Shown here piece after piece: positions 1 to 10,200 of a stretch of 64,000 nucleotides of DNA. Each line of letters begins with the position of its first letter. Position 1 is the stretch's first letter. The position numbers and the translations under genes were made by a program. The DNA comes from Nostoc cf. commune SO-36. GTDB taxonomy: Bacteria; Cyanobacteriota; Cyanobacteriia; Cyanobacteriales; Nostocaceae. The stretch lies in contig NZ_AP025732.1 of NCBI RefSeq assembly GCF_023734775.1, positions 4,160,501 through 4,224,500 of the forward strand, given 5' to 3'. The notes under the pieces are model-generated. The model was given only the letters and a program-made list of their open reading frames with translations, did no database searches and was not told where the DNA came from.

Positions 1-426
1 ATCAATGGCAGTTTTGGTACTAGCAGGTTTTTCCTTACCCGTCTCTTCAATCTCTGCCAAAATTACATCAACTTCTTGCTGGAGTTGTTCTTCTTCACCA
101 TCCAGTTGAGCCTGTAGGCGCTTGATATCTGTCTGAGTTCTAGCAATGTTTTGGTGTCTTTGGCTATTAATTCCTTCCAGCGCTCCTTCAATAGAAGCTG
201 TCACTTCATCTTTGAGTTCGCTACCCTTTTCTTGGAAGTTGTCAATTACAGCAGAAACGGCATCTTTGACAATGCTACGAACTTCACTAGAACCTTGTTT
301 AAACTCAGAAGCTACTTGAGAAACTGCGGATTTCACAATTTCTCGAATCCGATCAGTTCTTAATTGCCCAGTTTCTTTGGCTTGTTGTAAGTCTGCTTGA
401 ATTTGTTGTTTGATATTGTTAGGCAT
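1..426 (-). CDS. Coiled-coil hypothetical protein (partial, runs off left edge)
   Basis: An open reading frame starts at ATG 426 (MPNNIKQQIQADLQQAKETG) and stays open for 142 codons to the window edge, so the C-terminus is missing. It is rich in Gln, Glu, Lys and Ala, with regular hydrophobic spacing typical of amphipathic helix or coiled coil. There is no signal peptide or membrane segment in the visible part. The middle (EVRSIVKDAVSAVIDNF) resembles the apolipoprotein-like helical proteins common in Nostocales. I do not recognise a named function. Continuous codon usage and lack of stops make it a real gene. Confidence 0.75.
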   Translation of the reverse strand, partial: MPNNIKQQIQADLQQAKETGQLRTDRIREIVKSAVSQVASEFKQGSSEVRSIVKDAVSAVIDNFQEKGSELKDEVTASIEGALEGINSQRHQNIARTQTDIKRLQAQLDGEEEQLQQEVDVILAEIEETGKEKPASTKTAID

Positions 427-617
427 TTTCAACTCGTAAAATTTAACTAATTGGGATAAAAGTTTCTAGAAATGTTCCTACATCCACATTATGGCGTAGC
501 CCGATAAAGCTCGGTACTTCCTTTAGATAGAAAATTACACTCCAAAAGAGGTGATGTGTAAGATGTTGCCTATTTGTGAGATGATAAATGTTTAGTGATA
601 GTAATTGAGAGTAAAAT

Positions 618-842
618 ATGTGGCGAGTAAATATTACTTGTTCGGGTGATGCATGGAAAATCTATGGTGTTGATTTTAAGGCGATCGCAGCGAAATATCA
701 AGGTGAATTAATTGGTTCCAAAAAAATGCCAGATGGTACGCGCATCATGTCTTATAAAATTGAGGATGTTAGTGATGCAGAAGCATTTCAAGAAGATTGT
801 GCAAATTTTGCCGGATTTACAACTGACTTTGAATCCTTATAA
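618..842 (+). CDS. Small conserved-looking hypothetical protein
   Basis: This 74-residue protein starts at ATG 618 (MWRVNITCSGDAWKIYGVDF), just after a weak GAGAG-like ribosome site. It is soluble with mixed charge and ends in DFESL. It contains an internal HIP1 site (gcgatcgc), normal for coding DNA here. It lies 55 bp upstream of the cytochrome gene on the same strand and could be co-transcribed. No family could be recognised by eye. The overlapping frame at 712-897 is poorer and is treated as a shadow. Confidence 0.6.
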   Translation: MWRVNITCSGDAWKIYGVDFKAIAAKYQGELIGSKKMPDGTRIMSYKIEDVSDAEAFQEDCANFAGFTTDFESL

Positions 843-897
843 TATTGGTTTTGATACTTATACCTGCAATCAGTATGTCCAAATCGGGAGAAGTTAA

Positions 898-1233
898 TTG
901 AAAAACCTATTTACATTAATATTAGTAACATTTTTGTTATTAACAAGTACTTTTAACTTGTCTGCTAGTGCAGCAGATATAGTTAACGGCGAACAAATCT
1001 TTAGTTTTCATTGTGCTGGTTGTCATATCAACGGTAGCAACATAATCAGGCGAGGTAAAAACCTCAAAAAACAAGCCCTGAAAAAGTATGGTATGGATTC
1101 ACTAGAGGCAGTTACATCTATAGTTACCAATGGTAAAAATAATATGTCAGCCTACAAAGATCGCCTCAGTGAACAGCAAATTGAAGAAGTTTCTGCTTAC
1201 GTTCTTGAACAAGCTGAAAAAGGCTGGCGTTAG
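898..1233 (+). CDS. petJ: Cytochrome c6-like (c553) soluble c-type cytochrome
   Basis: This 111-residue secreted mono-heme cytochrome is expected to carry electrons in the thylakoid lumen, as cytochrome c6 does between cytochrome b6f and photosystem I or oxidase. The N-terminus is a signal peptide (hydrophobic stretch about residues 5-20, cleavage near SASA-ADI). The heme site CAGCH follows at about residues 39-43. A Met in NNMSAYKDRLS is the likely axial ligand. The start is TTG at 898, placed about 6 bp after GGGAGAAG, which is why this start was chosen. The usual c6 tail contains a GKNAMPAF-type loop; here it is GKNNMSAY, so a c6-like paralogue (c6B/c6C type) is possible. A copper/iron-regulated promoter was not visible. 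Confidence 0.8.
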   Translation: MKNLFTLILVTFLLLTSTFNLSASAADIVNGEQIFSFHCAGCHINGSNIIRRGKNLKKQALKKYGMDSLEAVTSIVTNGKNNMSAYKDRLSEQQIEEVSAYVLEQAEKGWR

Positions 1234-1237
1234 AAAG

Positions 1238-1290
1238 TTAGGAGTTAGGAGTTCAAAGTTAGGAGTTAAGAGCTAAGATTTAAGAGTTAT
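1238..1290. repeat. Short tandem heptamer-type repeat
   Basis: Several copies of a gttagga-type heptamer unit (gttaggagttaggagttc and derivatives) follow the cytochrome stop codon. Such short tandemly repeated sequences are typical of Nostoc intergenic DNA. Confidence 0.6.
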
Positions 1291-1396
1291 TGATTATCGC
1301 TCTTATAAATGATTCTTAAGAAGGTGTAAAGGAATGTTGTAATCAGATGCTTACGAACTCAGTAATTCTTCATTCTTCTCACACCTAACTCCTGTA

Positions 1397-1418
1397 TAAA
1401 CGCGATAAATCGCGTCTC
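1397..1418. repeat. Small palindrome acgcgataaatcgcgtctct
   Basis: The sequence acgcgataaatcgcgt is a palindrome just upstream of the aldo/keto reductase. A related perfect palindrome (agacgcgattaatcgcgtct) lies at 40415-40434 after the eboB-like gene, so this is a dispersed repeat rather than an operator specific to one gene. Confidence 0.5.
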
Positions 1419-1433
1419 TTATCACTACTAAAC

Positions 1434-2459
1434 TTGAAAATGAACTTACCCACAGCTAGCCGTCTCCAATTCACTCCTGATTTAAACATTTGCCGTATCT
1501 TAAATGGGATGTGGCAAGTCTCCGGCGCACACGGACAGATCAATCCCCAAACCGCCATTGAGACTATGTTCAAATATGTAGATGCAGGCTTTACCACTTG
1601 GGATTTAGCAGACCATTATGGGCCAGCAGAAGACTTTATTGGTGAGTTTCGCTGTCAACTAATTGATACTCGTGGGAAAGATGCTTTATCTCAGGTACAA
1701 GCCTTTACAAAATGGGTTCCTCGTCCAGGAAAAATGACGAAAAAGCTCGTCGAGGAAAATATCGATATTTCCTTGAGAAGGATGAATGTACAATCGTTAG
1801 ATTTGATGCAATTTCACTGGTGGGAATATCAGGATAAAAATTACCTGGATGCCCTCAAATATATGGCGGAACTTCAGACTGAGGGTAAAATTAAGCATCT
1901 AGGTTTAACTAATTTTGACACAGAAAACTTGAAGATTATTACCGAAGCAGGTATCAAAATCGTTTCTAATCAAGTGCAATTTTCCCTTGTTGACCGCCGC
2001 CCCGAAGTTAACATGGTGGAGTTTTGTCAGCAGCATGACATAAAGCTTTTTACTTACGGCACACTGTGCGGCGGTTTGTTATCAGAAAACTATTTGGGCA
2101 AACCGGAACCAAGAGAATTTGATCTTTCCACTGCTAGTTTGAAAAAATATAAAAATATGATTGATGCTTGGGGTGGTTGGCGATTATTTCAAGAGTTGCT
2201 GGCTATTCTAAAGGAAATTGCTAATAAGCATAGTGTAAGCATTTCTAATGTGGCAGTGCGTTACATTTTAGATCAGCCAACTGTGGGCGGTGTGATAGTT
2301 GGTGCCAGACTTGGTGTATCTGAACATATAGAAGATAACGCCAAAGTATTTAGTTTTAGTTTAGATGAAGACGATCGCGATCGCATCAATGCAGTATCTC
2401 GCCAATCGCGCGATTTGTACCAGCTTATCGGCGACTGCGGCGACGAGTATCGGCGATAA
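1434..2459 (+). CDS. Aldo/keto reductase family oxidoreductase
   Basis: A 341-residue soluble NAD(P)H-dependent aldo/keto reductase with the TIM-barrel family signatures. The catalytic tetrad is visible: Asp57 and Tyr62 (WDLADHYG), Lys93 (AFTKWVP) and His128 (LMQFHWWEY). A later segment (QPTVGGVIVGARLGVSEHI) is the usual cofactor-binding region. The start at ATG 1434 is followed by a second possible ATG at 1440. Family members reduce aldehydes or ketones; the substrate cannot be told. It stands alone, with an inverted-repeat element (2468-2814) directly after the stop codon. Confidence 0.85.
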   Translation: MKMNLPTASRLQFTPDLNICRILNGMWQVSGAHGQINPQTAIETMFKYVDAGFTTWDLADHYGPAEDFIGEFRCQLIDTRGKDALSQVQAFTKWVPRPGKMTKKLVEENIDISLRRMNVQSLDLMQFHWWEYQDKNYLDALKYMAELQTEGKIKHLGLTNFDTENLKIITEAGIKIVSNQVQFSLVDRRPEVNMVEFCQQHDIKLFTYGTLCGGLLSENYLGKPEPREFDLSTASLKKYKNMIDAWGGWRLFQELLAILKEIANKHSVSISNVAVRYILDQPTVGGVIVGARLGVSEHIEDNAKVFSFSLDEDDRDRINAVSRQSRDLYQLIGDCGDEYRR

Positions 2460-2467
2460 TTTCGGGA

Positions 2468-2814
2468 TTGAAGAAGAATTCAGAAGTCAGAATTCAGGAG
2501 TCAGAATCAAGACGCTCTCTACGAGACGCTGCGCGAACGCGGACTCGCTAAGGCAACTCTTAGAGACGCTAAAAGCGAACGCTATCAGTGGGGGATTCAG
2601 ACCCACCACTGATAGCGACGCGGAAAGCGAGTCAGACGCTCCTGCGTCGCTAACGCTGTGCTATCGACCGTCTTTAAGACCACCAAATTTTCAATTTGGT
2701 GGGGGTTTTAAACCCGTTTATTCAGACGCGACTCGAAAATACTCGCTAATGCTGCGCTATCCACCACTCGTACAGAATTCATACTGAATTCTGACTCCTG
2801 ACTCCTGAATTCTG
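2468..2814. mobile_element. MITE-like element, copy A (terminal inverted repeats, internal hairpins)
   Basis: The left end (gaattcagaagtcagaattc...) and right end (...gactcctgaattctg) form inverted repeats around the core cagaattcaggagtcagaat. Inside are hairpins (atcagtgggggattcagacc against its complement, and ccaccaaattttcaatttgg). A shorter homologous copy is at 52679-52888. Copy A carries about 75 and 50 bp of extra agacgct/gcgaacgc-type repeat not present in copy B. No transposase is encoded. The open frame at 2365-2787 is a by-product of this element. Confidence 0.7.
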
Positions 2815-3092
2815 TTTAGATAAATTGTAATTTTATTAACCCAGATTTTTGCCAAGCCTACTGCTTTAGGTCGTATTCATCCCGTTTATACAGGCGTTGA
2901 ACCGTCGTAAATTAGCAAAGATATTGACTATAACTGGATGGTTTTACCGTAGTATTTAACCGTCCTATTTAGGCTGCTGGAACAACTGTCGATTTAGTTA
3001 GGGCAATAGCAAGTTAAAATAGACCGACAAGCGCCAATTATAGTTGCCACGCCAGTAGCGCAGATGTTATGCCATTTCACTAAATAATTGTT

Positions 3093-6002
3093 ATGAGCGA
3101 GTCTATTTTCAGTAGCCTCACGGGTGATGAAGAACTTAATTTTTCTGAAGAAACAGAGGTTTTTGTCTTCCCCACTTCTTTCGCCCAGCAGCGATTGTGG
3201 TTTCTCGACCAATTAGCATCGGGCAATCCATTTTACAATGTATCAACAGCACTTTGCCTAAAAGGTTCCCTCAACTTCACTGCCTTAAAGCAGACATTCA
3301 ACGAAATTGTCCGTCGCCACGAAACCTTACGTACTACGTTTGTGATGGTACAGCAACCAGTCCAAGCGATCGCACCCAGCTTAAGCATACCTCTTCCCCT
3401 AATAGATATACGCGATTTCGACCAAGAATCTGAGACAGAAGTACGGCGAATCGCAACCGCAGAAGCTCAACATCCTTTCAATCTCACCACCGGGCCATTG
3501 CTGCGAGTGAAGCTGCTACAAGTAGATGAAGCAGAATATGTGCTGCTGCTAAATCTACATCACATTGTTGCCGATGGCTGGTCAATTGGGGTGTTAATTA
3601 GAGAATTGGGGGTATTATATAAAGCCTTTGTAGAAGATAACCGATGTCCGATGTCTACGCTTCTGCCAGAATTACCCATTCAGTATGCAGATTTCGCCCA
3701 ATGGCAACGGGAGTGGCTGCAAGCAGTGGGGGCAAACGGCTGTTCGCCTTTACAAACGCAGTTAGCTTATTGGCAAAAGCAATTAGACGGGATTTCGGTG
3801 CTGAATCTCCCCACCGACCGAGTAAGACCAGCAGTTCCAACCTACAGGGGTGCAAAACAATTTTTAGAACTACCACACTCTTTAACTCAAGCGCTAGAGA
3901 CACTTAGTTACCAAGAAGATGTAACCTTGTTTATGACAATGCTTGCAGCGTTTCAGACTTTGCTCTATCGCTACACGCAACAAGAGGATATTGTAGTAGG
4001 TTCAGCGATCGCTAATCGTAATCGTAGCGAACTAGAAGGGTTAATTGGGTTTTTTGTCAATAGTTTGGTGTTACGTAGCGATTTATCAGGGAACCCGACG
4101 TTTCAAGAATTATTAAATCGAGTGCGAGAGGTAACTTTAGGAGCATACAGCCATCAAGATTTGCCCTTTGAAAAGTTGGTGGAAGAACTTCACCCAGAGC
4201 GAGATTTGAGCCGCCATCCCTTATTTCAAGTCGTATTTAGTCTGCAAAATACTCCCATTGAAGCACTAGAGTTACCTGGGTTAAAGCTTTCATTATTCGA
4301 CTTCGACAACAAAATTGCAAAGCTTGATTTAGAGTTCCATCTGTGGCGAGACTTGGAAACTCTGAAAGGGGAAGTCGTATATAGCACCGATTTATTTGAT
4401 CAAAGCACCATCACGCGAATGCTGGGGCATTTCCAAATACTTTTAGAAAGTATTGTTGTCAATCCAAAACAGTGTATTTCAGATTTAGCTTTGCTTACTG
4501 AAAAAGAACGACAGCAATTATTAATTGATTGGAATGACACTAAGAAAAGTTACCCAGATAATAAGTGTTTCCATCAGTTATTTGAAGCCCAGGTAAAGCA
4601 AACACCCGATGCCACTGCACTAGTATTTGGTAATCAACAAATCACATACAAAGAGTTAAATATACGCAGCAACCAACTTGCACATTATCTCCAAAAAATA
4701 GGTGTAGAAACTGAAACTTTAGTTGGCATTTGTGTGGAGCGAACGCCAGAGATGATCATCGGGCTATTAGGCATCCTCAAAGCTGGTGGCGCATACCTAC
4801 CTTTAGATCCCAGCTATCCTCAAGAGCGTCTAGACTTCATGTTGGAAGATGCACAAGTTTCAGTGTTACTAACACAAGAAAAATTACTTGACAATTTTAC
4901 AGAATTTTCAAATCCAATTATTTGTATAGATCGAGATTGGACAACTATTACACAATATAGTTCAGAAAACCCAAACAGTTATGTAACACTTGAAAACTTA
5001 GCTTATATTATCTACACCTCTGGCTCAACAGGGCAGCCAAAAGGCATTTTAATCGAACACCGAGGACTGTCTAATTTAGCAGCAGATCAGATTGAGGTTT
5101 TTAACTTACAACCGAGTAACCGCATTCTGCAATTCGCATCATTGAGCTTCGATGCTTCAATTTTTGAGATTGTAATGGCATTGCAAATAGGAGCAACCCT
5201 TTATTTAGCAAACAAAGAATGGCTTCTACCTGGAAAAGCTTTGCTTCAACTATTACGCGAAAAAGCTATTACTCACATCACCCTCCCACCTGCGCTTTTG
5301 GCAGTTTTACCTATAGAATCACTCCCCGCATTACAAACTATTATTTGTGCAGGCGAATCATGTTCTGAGGATATAATAAAACGTTGGTGGAGTCCTAGCC
5401 GGAAGTTTTTTAACGCTTACGGGCTTACTGAAGCAACCGTTTGGTCAACTGTTGCCGAAATTAAATCTGTGAGTGCTAAACCACCTATTGGCCGCCCAAT
5501 TGCTAATACTGAAATTTATATACTAGATAAGCATTTACAACCTGTACCAATTGGGATTTCAGGCGAATTATACATCGCTGGTGATGGGCTAGCACGAGGC
5601 TATCTCAATCGTCCTGAATTAACTGGCAAAAAGTTTATTCCCAATCCTTTTAATGGTAAAAAAGGAGCTAGGCTTTACAAGACGGGTGATTTAGCCCGAT
5701 ATCGAACAGACGGTAATATCGAATTTTTAGAACGCGTCGATAATCAAGTAAAAATTCGTGGCTTCCGCATTGAGTTATCAGAAATAGAAACAGTTATAAA
5801 CCAGCATAATAATGTAGAAAAAGCAATTGTAATTGCTCAAGGTAATCTATACGATCGCAAACATTTAGTAGCTTACATTGTTTCTAAGTCACCCCAGGAG
5901 CAAACAATTATTGAACTACGTCAATTCTTAAAAGAAAAATTACCAGAATACATGATTACCAAAAGCTTTTGTAATTCTGGATTCTCTGCCGTTAACGGCT
6001 AA
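3093..6002 (+). CDS. NRPS 1, condensation and adenylation domains (first fragment of a frameshifted gene)
   Basis: This 969-residue fragment is the front of a non-ribosomal peptide synthetase. The condensation domain spans about residues 25-450, with FAQQRLWFLDQ and the active-site motif HHIVADG at about 156. The adenylation domain spans about 490-960, with YTSGSTGQPKG near 640, NAYGLTEA, and LYKTGDLARYR, and activates an amino acid as AMP ester. Reading the specificity positions by alignment to GrsA gives D-A-F-T-I-A-A-V-W-K, which resembles aromatic (Phe-like) pockets only loosely. A one-base shift near 5955 (after EYMI) moves the true frame to the next fragment, where DSLPLTANNKVD continues. 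Together with 6010-6276 and 6418-7203 it forms one C-A-T-TE gene. The product is unknown. Confidence 0.88.
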   Translation: MSESIFSSLTGDEELNFSEETEVFVFPTSFAQQRLWFLDQLASGNPFYNVSTALCLKGSLNFTALKQTFNEIVRRHETLRTTFVMVQQPVQAIAPSLSIPLPLIDIRDFDQESETEVRRIATAEAQHPFNLTTGPLLRVKLLQVDEAEYVLLLNLHHIVADGWSIGVLIRELGVLYKAFVEDNRCPMSTLLPELPIQYADFAQWQREWLQAVGANGCSPLQTQLAYWQKQLDGISVLNLPTDRVRPAVPTYRGAKQFLELPHSLTQALETLSYQEDVTLFMTMLAAFQTLLYRYTQQEDIVVGSAIANRNRSELEGLIGFFVNSLVLRSDLSGNPTFQELLNRVREVTLGAYSHQDLPFEKLVEELHPERDLSRHPLFQVVFSLQNTPIEALELPGLKLSLFDFDNKIAKLDLEFHLWRDLETLKGEVVYSTDLFDQSTITRMLGHFQILLESIVVNPKQCISDLALLTEKERQQLLIDWNDTKKSYPDNKCFHQLFEAQVKQTPDATALVFGNQQITYKELNIRSNQLAHYLQKIGVETETLVGICVERTPEMIIGLLGILKAGGAYLPLDPSYPQERLDFMLEDAQVSVLLTQEKLLDNFTEFSNPIICIDRDWTTITQYSSENPNSYVTLENLAYIIYTSGSTGQPKGILIEHRGLSNLAADQIEVFNLQPSNRILQFASLSFDASIFEIVMALQIGATLYLANKEWLLPGKALLQLLREKAITHITLPPALLAVLPIESLPALQTIICAGESCSEDIIKRWWSPSRKFFNAYGLTEATVWSTVAEIKSVSAKPPIGRPIANTEIYILDKHLQPVPIGISGELYIAGDGLARGYLNRPELTGKKFIPNPFNGKKGARLYKTGDLARYRTDGNIEFLERVDNQVKIRGFRIELSEIETVINQHNNVEKAIVIAQGNLYDRKHLVAYIVSKSPQEQTIIELRQFLKEKLPEYMITKSFCNSGFSAVNG

Positions 6003-6009
6003 TAACAAA

Positions 6010-6276
6010 GTGGATTGTTATGCACTAAAAGCAATTGATACTCAGAGCCGCTCAATAGATAAAGCCTTTATTGCTCCTCGGACTCCAACTGAGTCAACCT
6101 TGGCAAAAATCTGGGCTGAAGTCCTTAATGTTAAGAATATAGGTATTCATGACAACTTTTTCGATTTAGGAGGTAATTCGCTGCTGGCTGTACGTTTATT
6201 AGACCAGATAAACAAACAATTTGAGGGTGATTTACCCTTATCTAATCTATTTTTAAATCAAACAATTCAAATTTAG
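6010..6276 (+). CDS. NRPS 1, thiolation (peptidyl carrier) domain fragment
   Basis: This fragment continues NRPS 1 after the frameshift. It carries the end of the adenylation domain and a complete carrier domain, IWAEVLNVKNIGIHDNFFDL followed by GGNSLLAV. Ser57 is the expected 4'-phosphopantetheine attachment site. The fragment ends at an early stop (6274-6276). Removing a one-base shift near 6268 gives NLAIALSSKIDSLAWSPL, the normal linker to a thioesterase, so the stop is not the natural end. It is not an independent gene. Confidence 0.8.
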   Translation: MDCYALKAIDTQSRSIDKAFIAPRTPTESTLAKIWAEVLNVKNIGIHDNFFDLGGNSLLAVRLLDQINKQFEGDLPLSNLFLNQTIQI

Positions 6277-6417
6277 CAATTGCTCTATCTTCTAAAATAG
6301 ATTCTCTAGCGTGGTCTCCTTTACGTTTCCGATTCAACCGAATGGTTCAAATCCGCCTTTCTTCTGCGTTCATCCAATCTTTGTGTTGTCTTCCCTTATT
6401 ATGAATTAGCTCATCAA

Positions 6418-7203
6418 TTGGGTGAAAATCAGCCATTTTATGGACTACAGCCTATTGGAATTGATGGGGAAACTCCATTAAATCGCATTGAGGATATGGC
6501 TACCCGCTATATTGAAGCATTACGCTCAGTACAACCGAAAGGCCCTTATTTTATAGGAGGTTGGTCTTTCGGAGGTTGGGTTGCTTTTGAGATGGCTAAA
6601 CAACTTGAAAATTCTGGGGAAGAAGTAGCTTTACTTGCTGTGCTTGACACTGTAGCACCAATTAAGAGCAATCTACCTTCTTTGAGTAATGCTTTGAAGT
6701 TTATTTTTACTACAGTAGTGCCATATATGTGGCCTTTTTTCCTCGATTATTTGCGTCTAATTACTGCTCCTAGTAAGAACGGAATTAATAGACTAACTTC
6801 TCGATTTTATAATTTTAAGGAATTGTTGCGATCGCTAAAAACAAATCTGTTCTCGCATTTCATCCAAAAGGAGGATGCCACAGTCAATCTTATATCTAAA
6901 GAATCTAAGCGAAGGCTTTTAAGTGAGTCGGCAATTGTGCCTATGCTTCGTGTTTTTTATGCTAATAGCCAAGCAGTTCTCAATTACGTTCCGCAAGTCT
7001 ACCCTAAGCGAATTAATCTTTTCAGAACAAAAGTTCAGTTAAACATTGCCGAGGAAGAACCGAGTATGGGTTGGGATCATTTAGCTGTGGGAGGAACAGA
7101 AATTCATCATATTCCTGGCAATCACCTAACTATGCTGAGGAAACCCCATATTCAGGTTCTTGCGGCACAGTTAAGAGGCTGTATTGAGAAAGGGAAAGCA
7201 TAA
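6418..7203 (+). CDS. NRPS 1, C-terminal thioesterase domain fragment
   Basis: This 261-residue stretch is a type I thioesterase that would release or cyclise the peptide. The nucleophile motif GGWSFGGW has Ser50 of the fragment. An Asp (AVLDTVAP) and a late His (HIPGNHLTML) complete the expected triad. Between 6277 and 6417 the linker and the start of the domain (NPPFFCVHPIFG, VFPYYELAHQLG) can be read only by changing frame at least twice (near 6330 and 6387). The real gene therefore spans 3093-7203 with about four indels. The TE marks NRPS 1 as the terminal module although it is the first gene in the cluster. Confidence 0.82.
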   Translation: MGENQPFYGLQPIGIDGETPLNRIEDMATRYIEALRSVQPKGPYFIGGWSFGGWVAFEMAKQLENSGEEVALLAVLDTVAPIKSNLPSLSNALKFIFTTVVPYMWPFFLDYLRLITAPSKNGINRLTSRFYNFKELLRSLKTNLFSHFIQKEDATVNLISKESKRRLLSESAIVPMLRVFYANSQAVLNYVPQVYPKRINLFRTKVQLNIAEEEPSMGWDHLAVGGTEIHHIPGNHLTMLRKPHIQVLAAQLRGCIEKGKA

Positions 7204-7205
7204 GC

Positions 7206-7258
7206 TTTAATTGTAACGAACCGCAGAGGCGCAGAGAAAGCAGAGAGAATAAAGAGAG
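7206..7258. repeat. cgcagaggcgcagag-type dispersed repeat
   Basis: The spacer between NRPS 1 and NRPS 2 contains cgaaccgcagaggcgcagag and derivatives, a repeat common in Nostocales intergenic DNA. A decayed reverse-orientation relative lies at about 12360-12420. It also occupies the ribosome-binding region of NRPS 2. Confidence 0.5.
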
Positions 7259-7264
7259 ATTTTT

Positions 7265-10200
7265 ATGAGTGATTTAGGATTGCTATTGTCTTCTGAAGAG
7301 GTTTTTGTCTTTCCAGTATCTTTTGCCCAACAACGGTTATGGTTTCTTGACCAGTTGAACCCTGACAATACTATTTATAATGTACCGACAGTAATTCGCT
7401 TAACAGGTTCGCTTAACTTAACGGCACTGGAGCAGACTTTTAACGAAATTGTGCGTCGCCATGAAACTTTACGCACGACATTTATAGTGTTAGATGGGCA
7501 ACCTCTACAGGCTATTGCGCCCAGCTTAACAATATCTATTTCTGTATTAGACCTCCAGCTACTGCCAGATGGTGAAAGAGAAGTTCAAGTAAACAGCATT
7601 ATTAACGCAGAGATAGAACATCCCTTCGATTTATCCTCCGGGCCATTGCTGCGAGTGAAGTTGCTTGTACTTTCTAACACAGAACATATTCTATTACTGA
7701 ATATGCACCACATTATCTGCGACGATTGGTCTATTGGGGTGCTGATTCGGGAACTAGGAATGCTGTATACAGCTTTTGCACAAAACCAGCCTTCCCCTTT
7801 ATTAGAACTGCCTCTTCAATACGCCGACTTTGCTCACTGGCAACGTGAGTGGCTACAAGGAGAAGTACTGCAAACGCAATTAACTTATTGGCAGCAGCAA
7901 TTAAATGGTATTTCTATGCTGCATTTGCCTACCGACAAACCAAGACCAGCTATACAAAGCTATGAAGGTGCAACACAATTTTTTGAGTTACCAAAAAAGC
8001 TAACTGATGCATTAGAAAAGCTTTCGCAGCAAGAAGGTGTAACTTTTTTTATGATGCTGCTGGCAGCATTTAAAACTTTGCTCTACCGCTACACAGATCA
8101 AAAAGATATTGCGGTAGGTTCGCCAATTGCTAACCGTAATCGTAGCGAAATAGAAGGTCTAATTGGGTTTTTTGTCAATAGTTTAGTACTACGCAGCAAT
8201 TTATCTGGCAACCCGACTTTCCGAGAATTTTTAGGCAGAGTTCGAGAGGTAACACTAGGGGCTTATAGCCAGCAAGATTTGCCATTTGACAAACTAGTTG
8301 AAGAACTGCATCCAGAACGAAACTTGAGCTATCATCCGTTATTTCAAGTAGTGTTTAGTTTGCAGAATGCACCAATGTCGGCACTAGAACTGCCTGGATT
8401 AGTGCCTAGTTTTATGAATATTGACTTAAAAAAAACCCGCTTTGATTTAGAACTACACTTGTGGAAGTGTTCTGATGATTTTAGGAGTTTATGGGGTGCA
8501 AACTGGGAAAATTCTGAAGGACTGCGTGGCGTAATAGTTTACAACACAGATTTGTTTGATAAAGCTACTATCAGCCGGATGCTGAAGCATTTTAAAACTC
8601 TGTTGTCAAGCATTGTTGCAAATCCAGAACAACGAATTGCAAATTTACCACTATTAAGTGAAGCAGAGCTACATCAGATATTAGTGGAGTGGAATAACAC
8701 TAATGCAAATTATCCTGATGATAAGTGTATCCATCAATTGTTTGAAGAACAGGTACAATATCATCCTGATTCTATAGCAGTAATCTTTGGTAACGAGCAA
8801 CTCACTTATCAACAGTTGAATAATCGCAGCAATCAACTAGCAAAATATTTACAAAAAATCGGGGTTGGTTCAGAAACTTTAGTAGGTATTTGTATTTCAC
8901 AGTCTATAGAAATGATAGTTGGCTTATTAGGCATTCTGAAAGCAGGAGGAGCATATCTCCCTTTAGATTCCAGCTATCCTCAAGAACGCTTAAAGTTTAT
9001 GCTGGAAGATGCACAGGTTTCAGTATTGCTAACACAAGAAAAGTTGCTTAAGTCTTTTGAATACTTTTTAAATCCAATTGTTTGCATAGATAAAGACTGG
9101 GAAATTATTACTCAAGAAAACAAAAATAACCTTGATAGCGCTACATCTAACAACTTAGCTTATGTTATTTACACTTCTGGCTCTACAGGTAAACCCAAGG
9201 GAGTAGCTATAGCTCACAAAGCTGTAAATCGGCTAGTTTGTAATACAAACTATATAAAGTTGTCAGCATCAGATAAAATCGCCCAAGCCTCAAACACTTC
9301 TTTTGATGCAGCAACATTCGAGATTTGGGGAGCGCTACTTAACGGCGCTCAACTTATAGGTGTTAGCAAAGATGTAATCCTTTCGCCTCATGAGTTTGCA
9401 TTACAGCTAAAACAAAAAGAGATTAGTGTCTTGTTTTTGACAACAGCTTTATTCCAACAGATTGCTAGAGATGTTCCGCAAGCTTTCGCTTCATTACGAT
9501 ATTTATTATTTGGTGGTGAGGCTGTTAATATAAGATGGGTTAAAAAAATTATCCAACATGGTGCGCCAAAGCATTTAATTCATGTTTACGGGCCTACAGA
9601 AAATACAACATTTTCATCTTATTATCATATCCAAGAATTACCAAAGTCAGCCACATTTATTCCCATTGGTTGCCCGATTAATAATACACAGATTTATATA
9701 TTAGATACCCATTTACAACTTTTGCCCATTGGCGTTACTGGCGAATTATATATTGGCGGTGATGGTCTGGCACGAGAATATCTTAATCAGCCTAAATTAA
9801 CTGCTGAACAATTTATTACAAATCATTTTAGTAATAATTCAAAAACACGTCTTTATAAAACGGGTGATTTAGCCCGCTATCTACCAGATGGCAATATTGA
9901 ATTTTTAGGACGGAGTGACAATCAAGTAAAAATTCGTGGCTTCCGTATTGAATTATCAGAGATTGAAGCGGTGTTGAGTGAACATCTAGCAGTAAGAGAA
10001 ACAGTGGTCATTGCTGATGAGGACATACCTGATAATAAATATTTGGTGGCTTATATCGTTCTTGATGTAGTAAAGCTATCAGATATAGCATCTACACTAC
10101 GTAAGTACTTGAAAAAAAAGTTACCAGAATACATGATACCAACAGCTTATGTGGTGCTGGAATCAATACCATTAACACCTAATGGTAAAATAGACCATCG

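Noticed and set aside
2365..2787. 140-residue frame overlapping the aldo/keto reductase end
   Set aside because: Most of it runs through the MITE-like element; no protein features.
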